From: Celoporthe dispersa
Lineage: Eukaryota > Ascomycota > Sordariomycetes > Diaporthales > Cryphonectriaceae
Direction: 5' to 3'
DNA: 64,000 nt
NCBI GenBank assembly: GCA_016584495.1
Contig: WAID01000006.1
Span: 2,914,001-2,978,000, forward strand
Numbering within the stretch: position 1 is the stretch's first letter; every line of letters begins with the position of its first letter. Below the pieces are notes generated by a model. That model saw only the letters and a list, made by a program, of their open reading frames with translations, was not told where the DNA came from and made no database searches. A program made the position numbers and the translations under genes. Below, piece by piece: positions 12,140-22,823 of the stretch.

Positions 12140-12591
12140 GGTTGATTCCGCTAATTTCGTTTATCGAGATGCCATTCACCTTGGTCGTCCATGTCTACCC
12201 GGACCAGGCCCGGGTAGATAAATGATTGCCAGAAGCTTGAGGCCTGAGTTATCTCGGTGCCTTGGACCGCCTCGCCTCCAACTCTGTGCCGTATGTACCT
12301 CGTGTGGACCTGATGAACAGAGAAGAAGAAAGAAAGAGAGGAAAAATAAAAAAGGACCTTTGGGTCAGGGATGGCAGGACGTCGACAGAATGAGCGAATA
12401 GTTTTTCGGCAGATACAGCCTCCTCAGGAGGGACATACATACCCTTGCACCCAGGGCCCCTCCCCCAGGAGTGCCTGACTCAGGGGCTGTGGGCGCCGTG
12501 AGTGGTTGAGGTGGGAAGGGCTGGCAGCTGGCCCGGTGTGGTCGCAAGGAAATTTGCTACCACCCTGTGTCATCGACCTCGGTGTGTTTGC

Positions 12592-12664
12592 GTGTGTGTG
12601 TGTGTGTGTGGGTGTGGGTGTGGGTGTGGGTGTGGGTGTGGGCGTGGGCGTGTGGGTGTGGGTG
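12592..12664. repeat. TG-rich array of GGGTGT-like units
   Basis: A short (GT)n tract (12592-12610) runs into about nine units of GGGTGT or GGGCGT (12611-12664). The minus strand reads as CACCCACAC repeats, resembling yeast TG1-3 telomeric DNA and the Rap1 recognition core. The filamentous fungal telomere repeat is TTAGGG, so this is an interior microsatellite rather than a chromosome end. Confidence 0.85.
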
Positions 12665-13784
12665 GATGACATGAGGGATTCAGAGTATCCGGCGGCACGC
12701 GATCTCCGTATAAGCCCATGCATGTAAAATAATGTATGCCATACCGCCAGGACCTTGGCTTTTCCTGCACGGCAACAGCCCAGAGAATAGACACTAGTCA
12801 AGCCATGTCATGTAGAGAAGAGCTTGACTGCATATCAGTGATCCTTCGGGGGTGGAGCAGTTGCGCGGAGATCTTAGCAAGCCTCATAGGGCTGAGAACG
12901 AGCCCGTGAGTAGCATGCAGATCGACGCATAAGCTCGCGTCCCTCAGCACTAGCAACGAGCGGACACGGCAGCGGGCCAACCCTTTGGAATTCCCTCCCA
13001 TCCCACACTCTTACCGCACCAGGCTTCTCTCTCCCAACCCACCCACCCCTTTTGAATCGCCAGAGCCGGAAGCCCCGTGACGGGTGATGAGAGCGAAGCT
13101 CGGTTGGGATGCCTTGGACCGCCGGCTCCTCCCTGCCTTTGTGGGTGCCTGAGGTACATCGGCACCGACCGGGATGCGGCCAGAGTCCAGACCACACACG
13201 CTGTGGGTGGATGATGATGATGGATTGGGAAGCCGAGGGATAATGACCCGAAAAGTTGACCACACAGGAACTTCGGAACCAAGCGAGGTTGGGGCAGCGC
13301 TCGGGTCGAACGGATCCACCACCCTCGTCCAGGGCTTTGCTGCGTGAAGGGAACGAAGGGGTACGAAACACGGGAATGAGAATGACGGAAGACCCGCGTT
13401 CGCCCCGCCTGGGACCAAGGGAAGCTGCCTCGTACGTGCCACGGTAAAAAAAAAAAAGACATGTAAATTGGGCAATCTCACTTGAATTTCTCAGTGGAGT
13501 ATACATCCCAAGGGACATATCAAAGGAACAAACAACAGATGTACCATGGTCCAGAGCCACCAGAGATCTCAAACAGACAGCATCACCCACCACCATGTGC
13601 CCTGTATCGGGTTTCCGGTGTCGCAAACCTTGGAAGAAGGGGACCGGGGGGGAAGACGAGACAGGTGACACTATACCAGGGGGGGGGGCGACATCCGAGG
13701 CTGCGGAGCTCAACGTACCAGAAGACGGTAACGCAGACCGACAAAAGGCCTACTGCAGATGCAGGATCATATCGGCAAGGAAGG

Positions 13785-13811
13785 GAGAGAGAGAGAGAGA
13801 GAGAGAGAGAG
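13785..13811. repeat. (GA)n microsatellite
   Basis: About 13 GA units in non-coding DNA, with no associated gene. Confidence 0.9.
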
Positions 13812-14646
13812 CCTCGTTGGGCCTGTCTCGATACGACCGAATTGGGAACTCTGAGCCGCCTCTCGTTGCGGTGGAGGATGGACGGGCCATTGACTCGATT
13901 GCGCCATGCAGGGGAAGAGAAGTACAAGAAGAAAAAAAAGAAAAAAAAAAGAGAAAGCGCATATCCTCATCGAGTCTTGCCAAGGGGTGGGAGGGGTGAG
14001 GACAGAGACAGAGAGGTCCTCCCAGCTGCACCATTGGAGGGAGTTTGTGGTTGGTGTGATTATGCCTTGCAGGTGTGGATCATACTCTGTGATCACCGGT
14101 TCAGCCCTAGGATACCAACAGATGCATGTCCTAGACTCGATGGGGTGATTGTGTGAGAGTCTGGTGGGCACTTGGGGGCTAATTCATGGCTCAGGAGAAC
14201 GATGCAACATTCTTGGAAAGCTCGCTACACCGCAGCTACCAGATGAGGTGACGTTGGAAAGCGGTGTGGCTAGTAAGCGTGGCTGGAAACAGAGAGAGAG
14301 AGAGAGCGACTGACTGACTGTGGCTGTGGCTTTGGCTGGCTGGCTTCCAGTGGCACAGTGTCCAGTGTTGGCGCAGCAGCAGCAGCAAGCAGCAGTCGTA
14401 CCCAGACAAGTTACAGCCACTGTGCAGGAATCATATCTCACAACCTCTGGTCTGTAATTCGTACCTCTACGACACTCTCGCTTCTCAAATTATAACTTTG
14501 CATTTGGTCTTGGCAGGCAGGCAGGCAGGCTCCCGGGTGTGTGGCCATGTAGGCAAGGCACCTAATTTCGGGGTGAGCATCGCCTCCCCGATAAGCCAAC
14601 CAACCTGCATGAGGTGATGCCCACTGTGGCGAGTTATCTGATCTGG

Positions 14647-14680
<34 letters not shown>

Positions 14681-14716
14681 GTCTCTGTGTCTCTCTCTCC
14701 TCTTCTCTCTCTCATT
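14647..14716. repeat. (CT)n microsatellite, interrupted
   Basis: A pure CT stretch at 14647-14672 continues with interruptions (CTGT, CTTCT) to about 14716. Non-coding. Confidence 0.9.
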
Positions 14717-15019
14717 TTTCACTTCTACACCCCAGAAGGGTCACCGTAGCAGCAGCCCAGCATGATTCAGGTGATCATCTATGGGGCAGAAGAACTCATT
14801 TCCAGCATCCGAACCACCCGTGTACCCTGGCACTCTCCCGGAGCTTCATCTTACGCGCGTAAAAAAGACACGCGGGCGGGCAAACGTATGTCTGGCTGGT
14901 TGTATGCGGCCCGGTATCTCGAGGTCAGCCTTGAAGGCATTTGCCATATCCAGTCGTGGCGGAGCCCAAATACGGCATAAGCGTGTGTTGTAACCCACCC
15001 ACTCCCCTATCTCTAGCAA

Positions 15020-15022
<3 letters not shown>

Positions 15023-15054
<32 letters not shown>
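15023..15054. repeat. (GA)16 microsatellite
   Basis: Uninterrupted GA dinucleotides, non-coding. It lies about 370 bp from the CT tract at 14647, so the two could pair on one strand. Confidence 0.9.
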
Positions 15055-15059
<5 letters not shown>

Positions 15060-15155
15060 GAGAGGGAGGGAGAAAGAGGAAGAGGATCACGGAGCAGGAT
15101 CAAAGGGCAGAGACAGAAGGCGAGGCTCAAACCAGAGGGCTCTCGGCACTCGCAT

Positions 15156-15197
15156 ACCACCACCATCATCACCACCACCACCACCACCACCACCACC
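15156..15197. repeat. (ACC)n microsatellite
   Basis: A CAC/ACC trinucleotide tract with two CAT interruptions. A possible His or Thr run if translated, but no gene supports it. Confidence 0.85.
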
Positions 15198-16569
15198 GCT
15201 GGAAGGCGGACGGACGCCCGCATTCAACGGCCCGCAAGACGTGCCGAGCCCCTCTCTCGCGCGCAAACACCGTGCGAGATTGTCACGTTTCATTGGGTTG
15301 CTTGCCCCGGTCAAGGTCGCCCACGCCCAAGCAGCAGCGGTAGCAGCAGCAGCATCATCACCATCATCACACACCGAACCCAGCAGCTTTAACGATCCTC
15401 GGGACCGAGAGGGGCGCAACCCGAGGCTCCTGTGACGAGGTCACCGCGTACCAGGAAAGATACTAGAGCGGTTGCCAGAATCGCGCACTCCACAATCAGG
15501 GCGGGCCGCAGCGACTCGCAAGGGACCGGATCCTCCGGGGCCTGGCTAAGAAAGTAGGTTGGACTGCCGAATGTAGAAAGACTTTTTTTCTCTTCTTTTC
15601 TTTTTTTTTTTTCGCCTCTCTCTTTCTTTTCTTCCTCTCTCCTTCCCTTCTTTATTTTCCCCTTTTACCCCCCCCCCTTGCTTCCTCCTTCCCAGATTGG
15701 GAATCGATGCGGCGAAGTCATGAATGCCTGACTTGGTCGTTCCTCAAGGAACAGGCAACACTGCCGGCCCGGCAAGGCATGAACCAACAAACCCCCACGA
15801 CCTCTCTACACTCACCAGCCTTTCCGTCCTGATGTTGCATCAGGCATCCGCCGAGGCAATAGTAACTGCTCTCATTTTTGTCACCGGTGACTAAGAGGCT
15901 AATGGTGCGAAGGAACACTGTCGGTCTAGGTTGTCTAAATATTAGGCCGCTCTCTACCTAAGTAGGTAGTTGTAGCGATTTGTGTGTGTGTGTGTTTTGT
16001 TTTTCTGGTTGAGATTCACTCGGGTAGCAAGGAGGGTGGGTTGCGTTCCGGTAGCTTCGCAAACTTGGGCATATCCTCCTCGGACTTGGTGCACATCAGC
16101 ATCTTTTATGCCTTGAGAGACACAGAAGTGGGATAAAATAAGCCAGTATTCCTCACAAGGCTTGACTTATTCAGCGGTAAGGATGCATAAGGAACGGAAA
16201 ACTCGGGTGAATCCTCCCACTCGCCCGGTTAGGCAAGTCATTCTGACAGGTGTGGATTGTACAACTCGTCGTGAGCCGTGGAGAGAGGAGCGCGCTGACA
16301 GTCACTGCTTGCGCAGTGAAATCGCGGCCACACAGGACGAGAAAAATTATCACGAGACAAAAACCAAAAAACCGAGGGGGGTAAAAAAAAAATAGGGGTG
16401 TGCATTATCTGTCTATGGTGTTGCAAGCACCTTCTCAACTATGCATTGTCCATCTGCCGAAGAAAGTTGCAATTTCTCTTCCTTCCATTCGGGGGTATCA
16501 AAATCAAAGTGCCTTCCCATCGCTCTGGCTTATCCGATCATTAGGTATTCCCTTGTGCTTGTGGACGCT

Positions 16570-17186
16570 CTACTTGCTGCCAGCCTCGGCTTGCTTCTGG
16601 ATGTCGGCCTCAGCACCACGCTGCAGGGTCTTGCCAGTGTCGTGCTGCTTCTGGTATTCGGCCTGGGCAGCCTTGTTGCCCGTCAGGCCGGCGACAGCCC
16701 CACCAATGGTGCCGGTGGCGCGGTCGGCCATGCCGGAGCCGAGGTCAGACAGCTGACCGCGGGCCTCCTGCTCCTGACCCTCGAGGTTCTGCTGGCGGCC
16801 TGCCTGCTTGAGGTCCTGCGTTGGGTCACAATGTTAGCATATTGTGATTAGCAGGCAGAGAGAGGTGGAGTGGGCAGAAGAGATCCTCTTACCTCAGATC
16901 CAATCAGTCCACCGACAGTCTCCTTGGCGCTGCCAACAGTCTGGTTCCACGAGCCGGCGCTGCGGTCGGGATCGTCCTTGGAGACGCCAGAGGCGGAAAC
17001 GGTGGCGCCAGGCAGCTTGGCGGCGGCGTGGGAGGCGTCGTGCTCGGCCTGCGCCTTGTCCTGCTTGGCCTCGCCCTGGTTCTTGTCGCCGGTAGAGCCG
17101 GTGAGCGAGCCGATGGCAGACTGAACGGTGCCGGTGACAGAGTCGACGGCAGCCTTGAGCGAGGAGGTGTTGTCGTTGGTAGACAT
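16570..17186 (-). CDS. CsbD-like stress protein (fungal Hmp1-type)
   Basis: A small, hydrophilic, Ala/Gly/Gln/Lys-rich protein of the CsbD-like family. Fungal members are often annotated as mismatched base pair and cruciform DNA recognition proteins after Ustilago Hmp1. Visible features are an N-terminal SVTGTVQSAIGSLTG helix, a central GSWNQTVGSAKETVGGLIG CsbD-like repeat, and a second repeat, GQLSDLGSGMADRATGTIGG, followed by GNKAAQAEYQKQHDTGKT. One intron on the minus strand, 16892-16816, has a GTAAGA donor. The exons join in phase to give 179 residues with no frame break. There is no signal peptide or membrane segment. Proteins of this type accumulate during stress or stationary growth; the molecular function is uncertain. 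The start is the only Met before the conserved N-terminus. Confidence 0.88.
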
Positions 17187-17363
17187 CTTTGTTGTGTTTG
17201 AAGGTGAGTTGTGAGGTTTTGGTGGTCTGTTGTAGGTTTGCTGTTGTGAGGGGGCTCTGGCGTGTTTCTGGAGAGAGTTGCTCTGGTTGTTGTGATGGAG
17301 AGCAGCACCAAGAAGCCCGCCTCAGGTGGGAAGGACAGCAGCCATTTAAGTACTTAGTTAGGA

Positions 17364-17368
17364 CCCCT
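17364..17368 (-). promoter_or_regulatory. Possible STRE (AGGGG) upstream of the CsbD-like gene
   Basis: CCCCT on the plus strand reads as AGGGG on the gene strand, 178 bp upstream of the start, close to a TTTAAG/CTTAAA TATA-like element at 17344-17349. AGGGG is the Msn2/4-type stress element and would suit a stress protein. A five-base match is weak evidence. Confidence 0.2.
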
Positions 17369-17979
17369 CCCGTGATTCACATGTTCCGTCACTGCCTCTT
17401 GCATTTTCGTGAATCAACCCCGCCAACAGGCTGAGGCAGGCGCAAACGCGTCTCACAGTTAGGCAGGGTCTCGCCTATGACATCACGTCGGACAAAGGAA
17501 AGAGGTAGCCGCGATGACATCACTTGCCATCACAAGCCACCACTCGCGCCAGAGCAGTGCCGGGAGTGGTGGTCCTTTTGCTTGCCGTTTTATTTTGGCC
17601 TCATACGTAATAGAGGCCTAGGAAGGCGAGGAGAGCTGGCATGATCGCTCTGCTCTGTATCCACATGGCCTACTGTAGTGCGCTCATATGCCTGTCACGG
17701 AGGGCATCGTCGGAAGCCACCAGGCACACAGATCTTTTTCTTCGTGTCACAAAGTTGCATTGAGTACGATTCACTAGACCCGCAATATTCAAGACTGCGC
17801 GCACATAAATCACGTCGTGTGAAAATCCGTAACAATCTTTGCCGTAAAAACAATGCCGATACCTGGAAGTGAGCTGAATGATGGCCAGTCCAGAGTGACG
17901 TTGGTATCCCGTTCCCCCAATATGCAGATTGCCATGACGCCGACAAGTAGAAAAGCAAGCTCGTCAAGAGAGGTTGCCG

Positions 17980-18004
17980 CCCTCCCCCTCCCCCTCCCCC
18001 TCCC
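17980..18004 (-). repeat. G-quadruplex-capable tract in the NFS1 3' UTR
   Basis: The plus strand has five C-tracts (three to five bases) separated by single T residues. On the minus strand, which is the NFS1 transcript, this is five G-tracts with one-base A loops, the geometry that gives very stable parallel quadruplexes. It lies about 170-190 nt past the NFS1 stop. Confidence 0.55.
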
Positions 18005-18171
18005 AGAATCAGTGTGGATGGTATTTACCCGTACAAGATAATTTACAAAAAAGATATTTGGAAAGACAGTCCAGTCGTTTTCCCCACGTGCTCGTGTGTT
18101 GTGTGTGTGGGGTGCACCTTTTTCGTCACAATCGGCGACTGACATATTCGTCTCCTGACCGTCTGCGTCAC

Positions 18172-19996
18172 TCAGTGCTGGCTCCACTGGATGGTGTTGA
18201 GGTCGATGCCCTCCTGCACCAGCTCCCACAGCGGACTGAGCTCTCGGAGGAACGTGACACGTTCCTGCACTGCCTTCAGGACGTAGTCGATCTCCCTCTC
18301 TGTGGTGAACCGGCCAATACCAAAGCGGATACTGGAGTGGGCGCTCTCGTCACTGTTGCCAAGAGCTCGCAAGACATAGCTGGGCTCGAGAGACGCGGAC
18401 GTGCAGGCGCTTCCCGAGGACAGGGCGATGTCCTTCAGGGCCATGAGGAGCGACTCGCCCTCGACGTATGCGAATGAGACGTTCACGCAACCAGGGTAGA
18501 ACGACTTGGAGTCGCCGTTCTGGCTTGTGTGCTCGAGCGACAGCAGGCCGTTGAGGAGTCGATCGGAGAGGTACTTAATCCTCTTGGTGTCGTACTGGCG
18601 AGAGTGTCAGTACGGCAGTCAAAAGAAGGAACAATGCTTATGACTGATCATGATGTGAAGGGTCCAGGGTCAGGCAAAATAGAATGCTGTCGGGTCAACA
18701 TGAAATTCCTTGTCACAGGAATTCAGAAAGCCATGCAAGTAGAGCAGATCATCATATGGAGGGGTCTTTGGTTTGAAGGGGGAGGTCGAAAACACGTCGA
18801 TCGATCACTTACCGGCATCTCCTCCTTGGCAATACGGCAGGCCTCGCCAAAGCCGACGACCAGAGGCGGCGCCAAGGTACCGCTCCTCAAGCCCCTCTCT
18901 TGGCCACCTCCGCTGATGATAGGGTCAATTCTGACACGAGGCCGTCTGCGTACGTAGCAGGCGCCGATACCCTTGGGGCCATAGATCTTGTGGGAGGAGA
19001 TGGACATGAGGTCAATATTCATGGCGTTGACGTCCAGCGGTATCTTTCCAACGGCCTGCGCAGCATCGGTGTGGAAGAAGACCTTGTTCTGGCGGCACAT
19101 CTTGCCAATCTCCTCGATGGGTTGAATCACGCCGATCTCGTTATTGACAGCCATAATGCTCACCAGGGCCGTCTCGGGCCTGATGGCAGCCCTCAGCTCG
19201 TCCAGGTTGACCAGGCCGTTGTTCTGGACTGGCAGGTAGGTGACCTCGAAGCCCTCGTCCTGCAGATGCCTGCAGCTGTCCAGGACGCACTTGTGCTCTG
19301 TCTGCGTCGTGATGAGATGCTTCTTCTTGCCGGACCGTCCAAAGAACCTGGCGACACCCTTGATGCTCATATTGTTGCTCTCGGTAGCGCCGCTGGTGAA
19401 GATGATCTCCTTGGGGTCGGCGCCGATCAGCGTGGCAATATGCTGTCGTGCCTCCTCGACGGCCTTCTCGCTCTCCCAGCCGTAGGCATGTGTCCGCGAG
19501 TGGGGGTTGCCGAATACGCCGGTGTAGTAAGGAAGCATGGCGTCCAAGACGCGCGGGTCGACAGGCGTCGTTGCCTGCATATCGAGGTAGATCGGCCTCT
19601 GGCCCTCATCCATCAGGGAAGCTTCCTTGAGGACTTCTATAGACCCGTTAGCACCGCCCAACGCCATCCGCATCTCCAGTAGGGGCTTTCGCTCGTACCT
19701 GCCATGGGGCTGACGAGCATGTCTCCTCCATCCGGCTGCCCGCTCATAGCCAGGCCCGACTTCTGCAGGACCTCCCTGTCCAGGTGGATGGCGGTCTCGA
19801 TCTTGGGCTCTGCAACCTGGGCATGATCCCTCTTTGACTCTGAGACGTAACCTCTGCGCGAAGCAGTGTGCGTGTGTGGGAGAGAGGTCGCCACCCGGGA
19901 TGTTCGTGACGCCCTGCGCAGCGATGCTGATAACGATGGTTGCTTGGAGGCCAGGCGTGATGCCTGCCTCAGCGCAGAGGGTCCAATGCTGGCCAT
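18172..19996 (-). CDS. NFS1: Mitochondrial cysteine desulfurase
   Basis: A PLP enzyme that takes sulfur from cysteine for iron-sulfur cluster assembly with Isu1, Isd11 and frataxin, and for tRNA thiolation. The N-terminal ~60 residues are rich in Arg, Ser and Ala with RRGY|VSE, a mitochondrial presequence. Aminotransferase class V landmarks follow: PIYLDMQATTPVDPRV, FGNPHSRTHAYGWE, FTSGATESNN, TEHKCVLDS, HTDAAQAVGKIP, the PLP lysine in SSHKIYGPKG (about residue 316) and the catalytic cysteine in SSGSACTS (about 438). It ends in the group I C-terminus SPLWELVQEGIDLNTIQW. Introns on the minus strand: 19698-19637 and 18812-18595. The exons sum to 514 residues with no frame break, so this is one of the clean genes in the window. 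It is divergent from RVS167, 1.3 kb away. It is essential in other fungi. Confidence 0.97.
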
Positions 19997-21287
19997 TCTG
20001 ACTGTGATGGTGTGATGCTGGAGAGTGAAGCCTGTTAATGAGGTTGAGGCTGAGGTTGAGACGGGAGGAGGGGCTTCAAGAAGCTCGGCTGGAACTTTTT
20101 TTCTAGTTGACCTGTTGATGATTACCAAACAAATTCGGAGGGCGCAGAATACGCCGTACCTTTCTCGGTATAGACTCTTATTGGTTCGTTTAACCGGGTG
20201 TGCCCCGCTTTTTCACTCAGCGCGGGCTTTGTACAGGCCTCGCCATTTTTTGGGCCTACCTATGGTGTATGCTTCTAAGGGTGCTGCATGAAGCAATTGG
20301 AATATGGACTGACAGCAGCAGAAGAGGTTTTTGAGTGGTCTAATTATCACTTGACCTGTTTGCGCAAAGAAACAGAAGGAAAATAAAATCGTGATTCGGC
20401 AATTTCTCTCTGTCTCAGTCCCAGCTACACGGACATTTCGCGGCCTGAACAAATCCCTATGCCAGTGGTCCCAGTATAGTAGGGGCTAACCGCAGTGCTA
20501 TGGAGCTGGCTGGCCAGCCCATGACGTAAACCCCGCTCACAAGCCTTTTGGGGGAGAGGGGGGGGGGTGGTCTGCAGCGCCAAGGAACAAGATTCGTCAC
20601 TGGATTCTGGATCCCGCTGAGTGAGGGAATGAATGCATCGGCAGCGCAAAGAAACCTGACGAGCACCTTGGGCTTTTCTGAAAACCGCCAACCTCGCCGT
20701 CCAAGTCGCGCGAACAACACCGTGAGCAGTCGCCAGCCTCAGACACCCTGACCACCTAACTGTCAGCATCAACACTCAGCAGCGACATCCTACAAAAAGA
20801 CCTTACAACCTTCCGGGTCTTCCGCGATCTCGGCCCCAGACCTCACTCGATCGACCCCGGCATAGATCGGATCGGCTGGCACTGCCACTGCCACTGGACC
20901 TTGGAACTGGCCGCGACTGACCTTGGCGCAAGTGGATGTGGACGTGGACGTGGTGATGCGCAGCGGGCTTGATTACTTGGCAACGAAAGCGAGCTGACCG
21001 CACTCGTCTTGTACACAGCCACATCGTTACAGCAGACCCAGAGCCAGATCCTCCCGGAGCGCCCAGGAGCCACAGACCATCTATCTTTACCCTTCAACCC
21101 GCCACCCGCCCGCCCTTCAGCTTCTGACCGGCGGCCGCTGCCCTTTCTTGAGCCATTTTCGACCTTCCCAGATCCTGCAGCCCGCCGTCGCCATCGACCT
21201 GTGCGGTGGAACTGCTCCACAGACAGACAGACGAACGAGCGAACCCTCTCGTGCTCGGCACGCACTGCGCGGCACGACTGAGGCAAG
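19997..21287. other. Divergent promoter region of NFS1 and RVS167
   Basis: 1.29 kb between two divergent starts, with no gene. The RVS167 side is rich in C and A with CTTTCTT stretches, as in a fungal leader. I see no further feature. Confidence 0.6.
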
Positions 21288-22823
21288 ATGAGCTTCCGAG
21301 GGTTTTCAAAGAGCATCTCGCGGGTCAGTCAGCTTGGGAGGGGAGGGAGGATGGACGCGGTAGCATTTGGGTCGAGCTGCGAATGCTGACATGTCATGAC
21401 AGGCACCGCAGCAGTTCAAGTCCAAGTTCAACATCGGCGAGCACACGAAGGATGCCGTCTTTATCGACGCGGAGCGGCGCTTCCAGGAGCTGGAGGCCGA
21501 GACCAAGAAGCTCCACGATGACAGCAAGAAGTACTTCGAGGCCATCAACAGCATGCTCAGCCACCAGATCGAGTTCTCCAAAGCCATGACCGAGATATAC
21601 AAGCCCATCAGCGGCAGGATGTCGGACCCAGACTCCCTGGTCATCAGGAGCAACCCCGAAGGCGTCCAGGCCTGCGAGGAGTACGAGGCCGTCGTGAAAG
21701 ACCTACAGGAGACGCTGGCACCCGAGTTGGAAATGATCGAGAGTAGGGTGATTCGGCCTGCCAACGAGCTGCTGGACGTCATCAAGATCATCCGCAAGCA
21801 GCTGGTCAAGCGGGAGCACAAGCAGCTGGACTACGACCGACACCGGGCGACCCTGAAGAAGCTGGAGGAGAAGAAGGAGAAGTCCATGAAGGACGAGAAG
21901 GCCAGGTGGAAGGCCGAGACGGATGTGGAGCAGGCCACGCAGGAGTACAACTACTTCAACGACCTGCTGAAGGATGAGCTGCCCAAGCTGTTCGTCCTGG
22001 AGAGGGAGTTTATCCAGCCCCTCTTCCAGTCTTTCTACTACATGCAGCTCAACATCTTTTACACCCTTCACGAGAAGATGCAGGCCTGTGACATCGGCTA
22101 CTTCGACCTCACGCGAGATATCGAGGAGGCCTTCTTCGCCAAGCGCGGCGACGTGCAGGAGCAGGCCGAGAAGCTCTCGATTGTCAAGTTCAAGTCCACC
22201 GGCATGAAGCGACCTCCCAAGTACCAGCCAAAGCCAGCCCTCGGGAGCTCCACGCAGCCGGCAGGCCTGCTCACCCAGGGCACCGGTTCCGAGGCGGATG
22301 GCGCTGCGCCCTCAGAAGCCCCGTCAACATCCACATCGCTAGCCTCACCCCTCGCCGTGAGGGCGAAGCCTTCTCCGCAGGCAGGGTACCTCGCGCACTC
22401 GAACAGCGTCGAGAGCCATCCTCCGCCGCCATACTCGCCGGGCCTGTCGTCCCCGCCCTTGACAAGCCCCAAGCCCGGGTCTCTGGCCGCAGCGGCAGCA
22501 GCCAAGGCCAAGCCCCCACCACCGAAGCCCAAGCCCAGCAGGCTGAGTGGTGCTCCGACTGTCGAGACGGTGACGGCCCTCTACGACTACTCCGCCCAGG
22601 CAGAAGGGGACCTGAGTTTCCGTGCCGGCGACGTCATCGAGATTGTGAGCAGGACGCAGAACGACAACGAGTGGTGGACTGGCAAGCTGCATGGCAAGTC
22701 CGGACAGTTCCCAGGTTAGTATCTATCTTGGGCGTATATATATATATATATACGCCTTGATGATGAGAGATGTTCAAGTTTCTGACGAACCCGTGCGCAG
22801 GCAACTATGTCAAGCTGAACTGA
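21288..22823 (+). CDS. RVS167: BAR-SH3 amphiphysin homologue
   Basis: A membrane-curving protein of endocytic sites and actin patches that works as a heterodimer with Rvs161. After MSFRGFSKSISR the BAR domain covers about residues 15-240 (RRFQELEAETKKLHDDSKKY, QIEFSKAMTEIYKPISG, KKLEEKKEK and LFQSFYYMQLNIFY are visible). A Gly/Pro/Ala-rich linker of about 150 residues follows, including PPPYSPG and PPPPKPKPS. The C-terminal SH3 has ALYDYSAQAEGDLSF, GDVIEI, WWTGKL and GQFPGNYVKLN. Introns: 21324-21402 (GTCAGT donor) and 22715-22800 (branch CTGAC at 22782). The last exon encodes only eight codons. The total is 456 residues with no frame break. The second intron carries a 26-base perfect palindrome. 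Confidence 0.96.
22731..22756. repeat. 26-base perfect palindrome inside an RVS167 intron
   Basis: GGCGTA, then alternating TA, then TACGCC: the two halves are exact reverse complements. It begins 16 bases after the donor and ends about 25 bases before the branch site of an 86-base intron, so a hairpin would shorten the donor-to-branch distance. Confidence 0.9.

Larger units (their letters stand above)
12140..16569. other. Long spacer rich in microsatellites
   Basis: 4.4 kb with no supportable gene. It holds TG/GGGTGT, GA, CT and CAC repeats and poly-A/T runs. Open frames are short and made of repeat translations. Left of about 12.3 kb is the NmrA-like promoter; the right end near 16.4-16.57 kb is the 3' flank of the CsbD-like gene. 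Confidence 0.55.
17187..18171. other. CsbD promoter and NFS1 3' flank
   Basis: No gene is supported. Bases 17187 to about 17500 are the leader and promoter of the minus-strand CsbD-like gene. Nearer 18171 lies the 3' UTR of NFS1, including the C-rich tract at 17980-18004. Confidence 0.6.
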
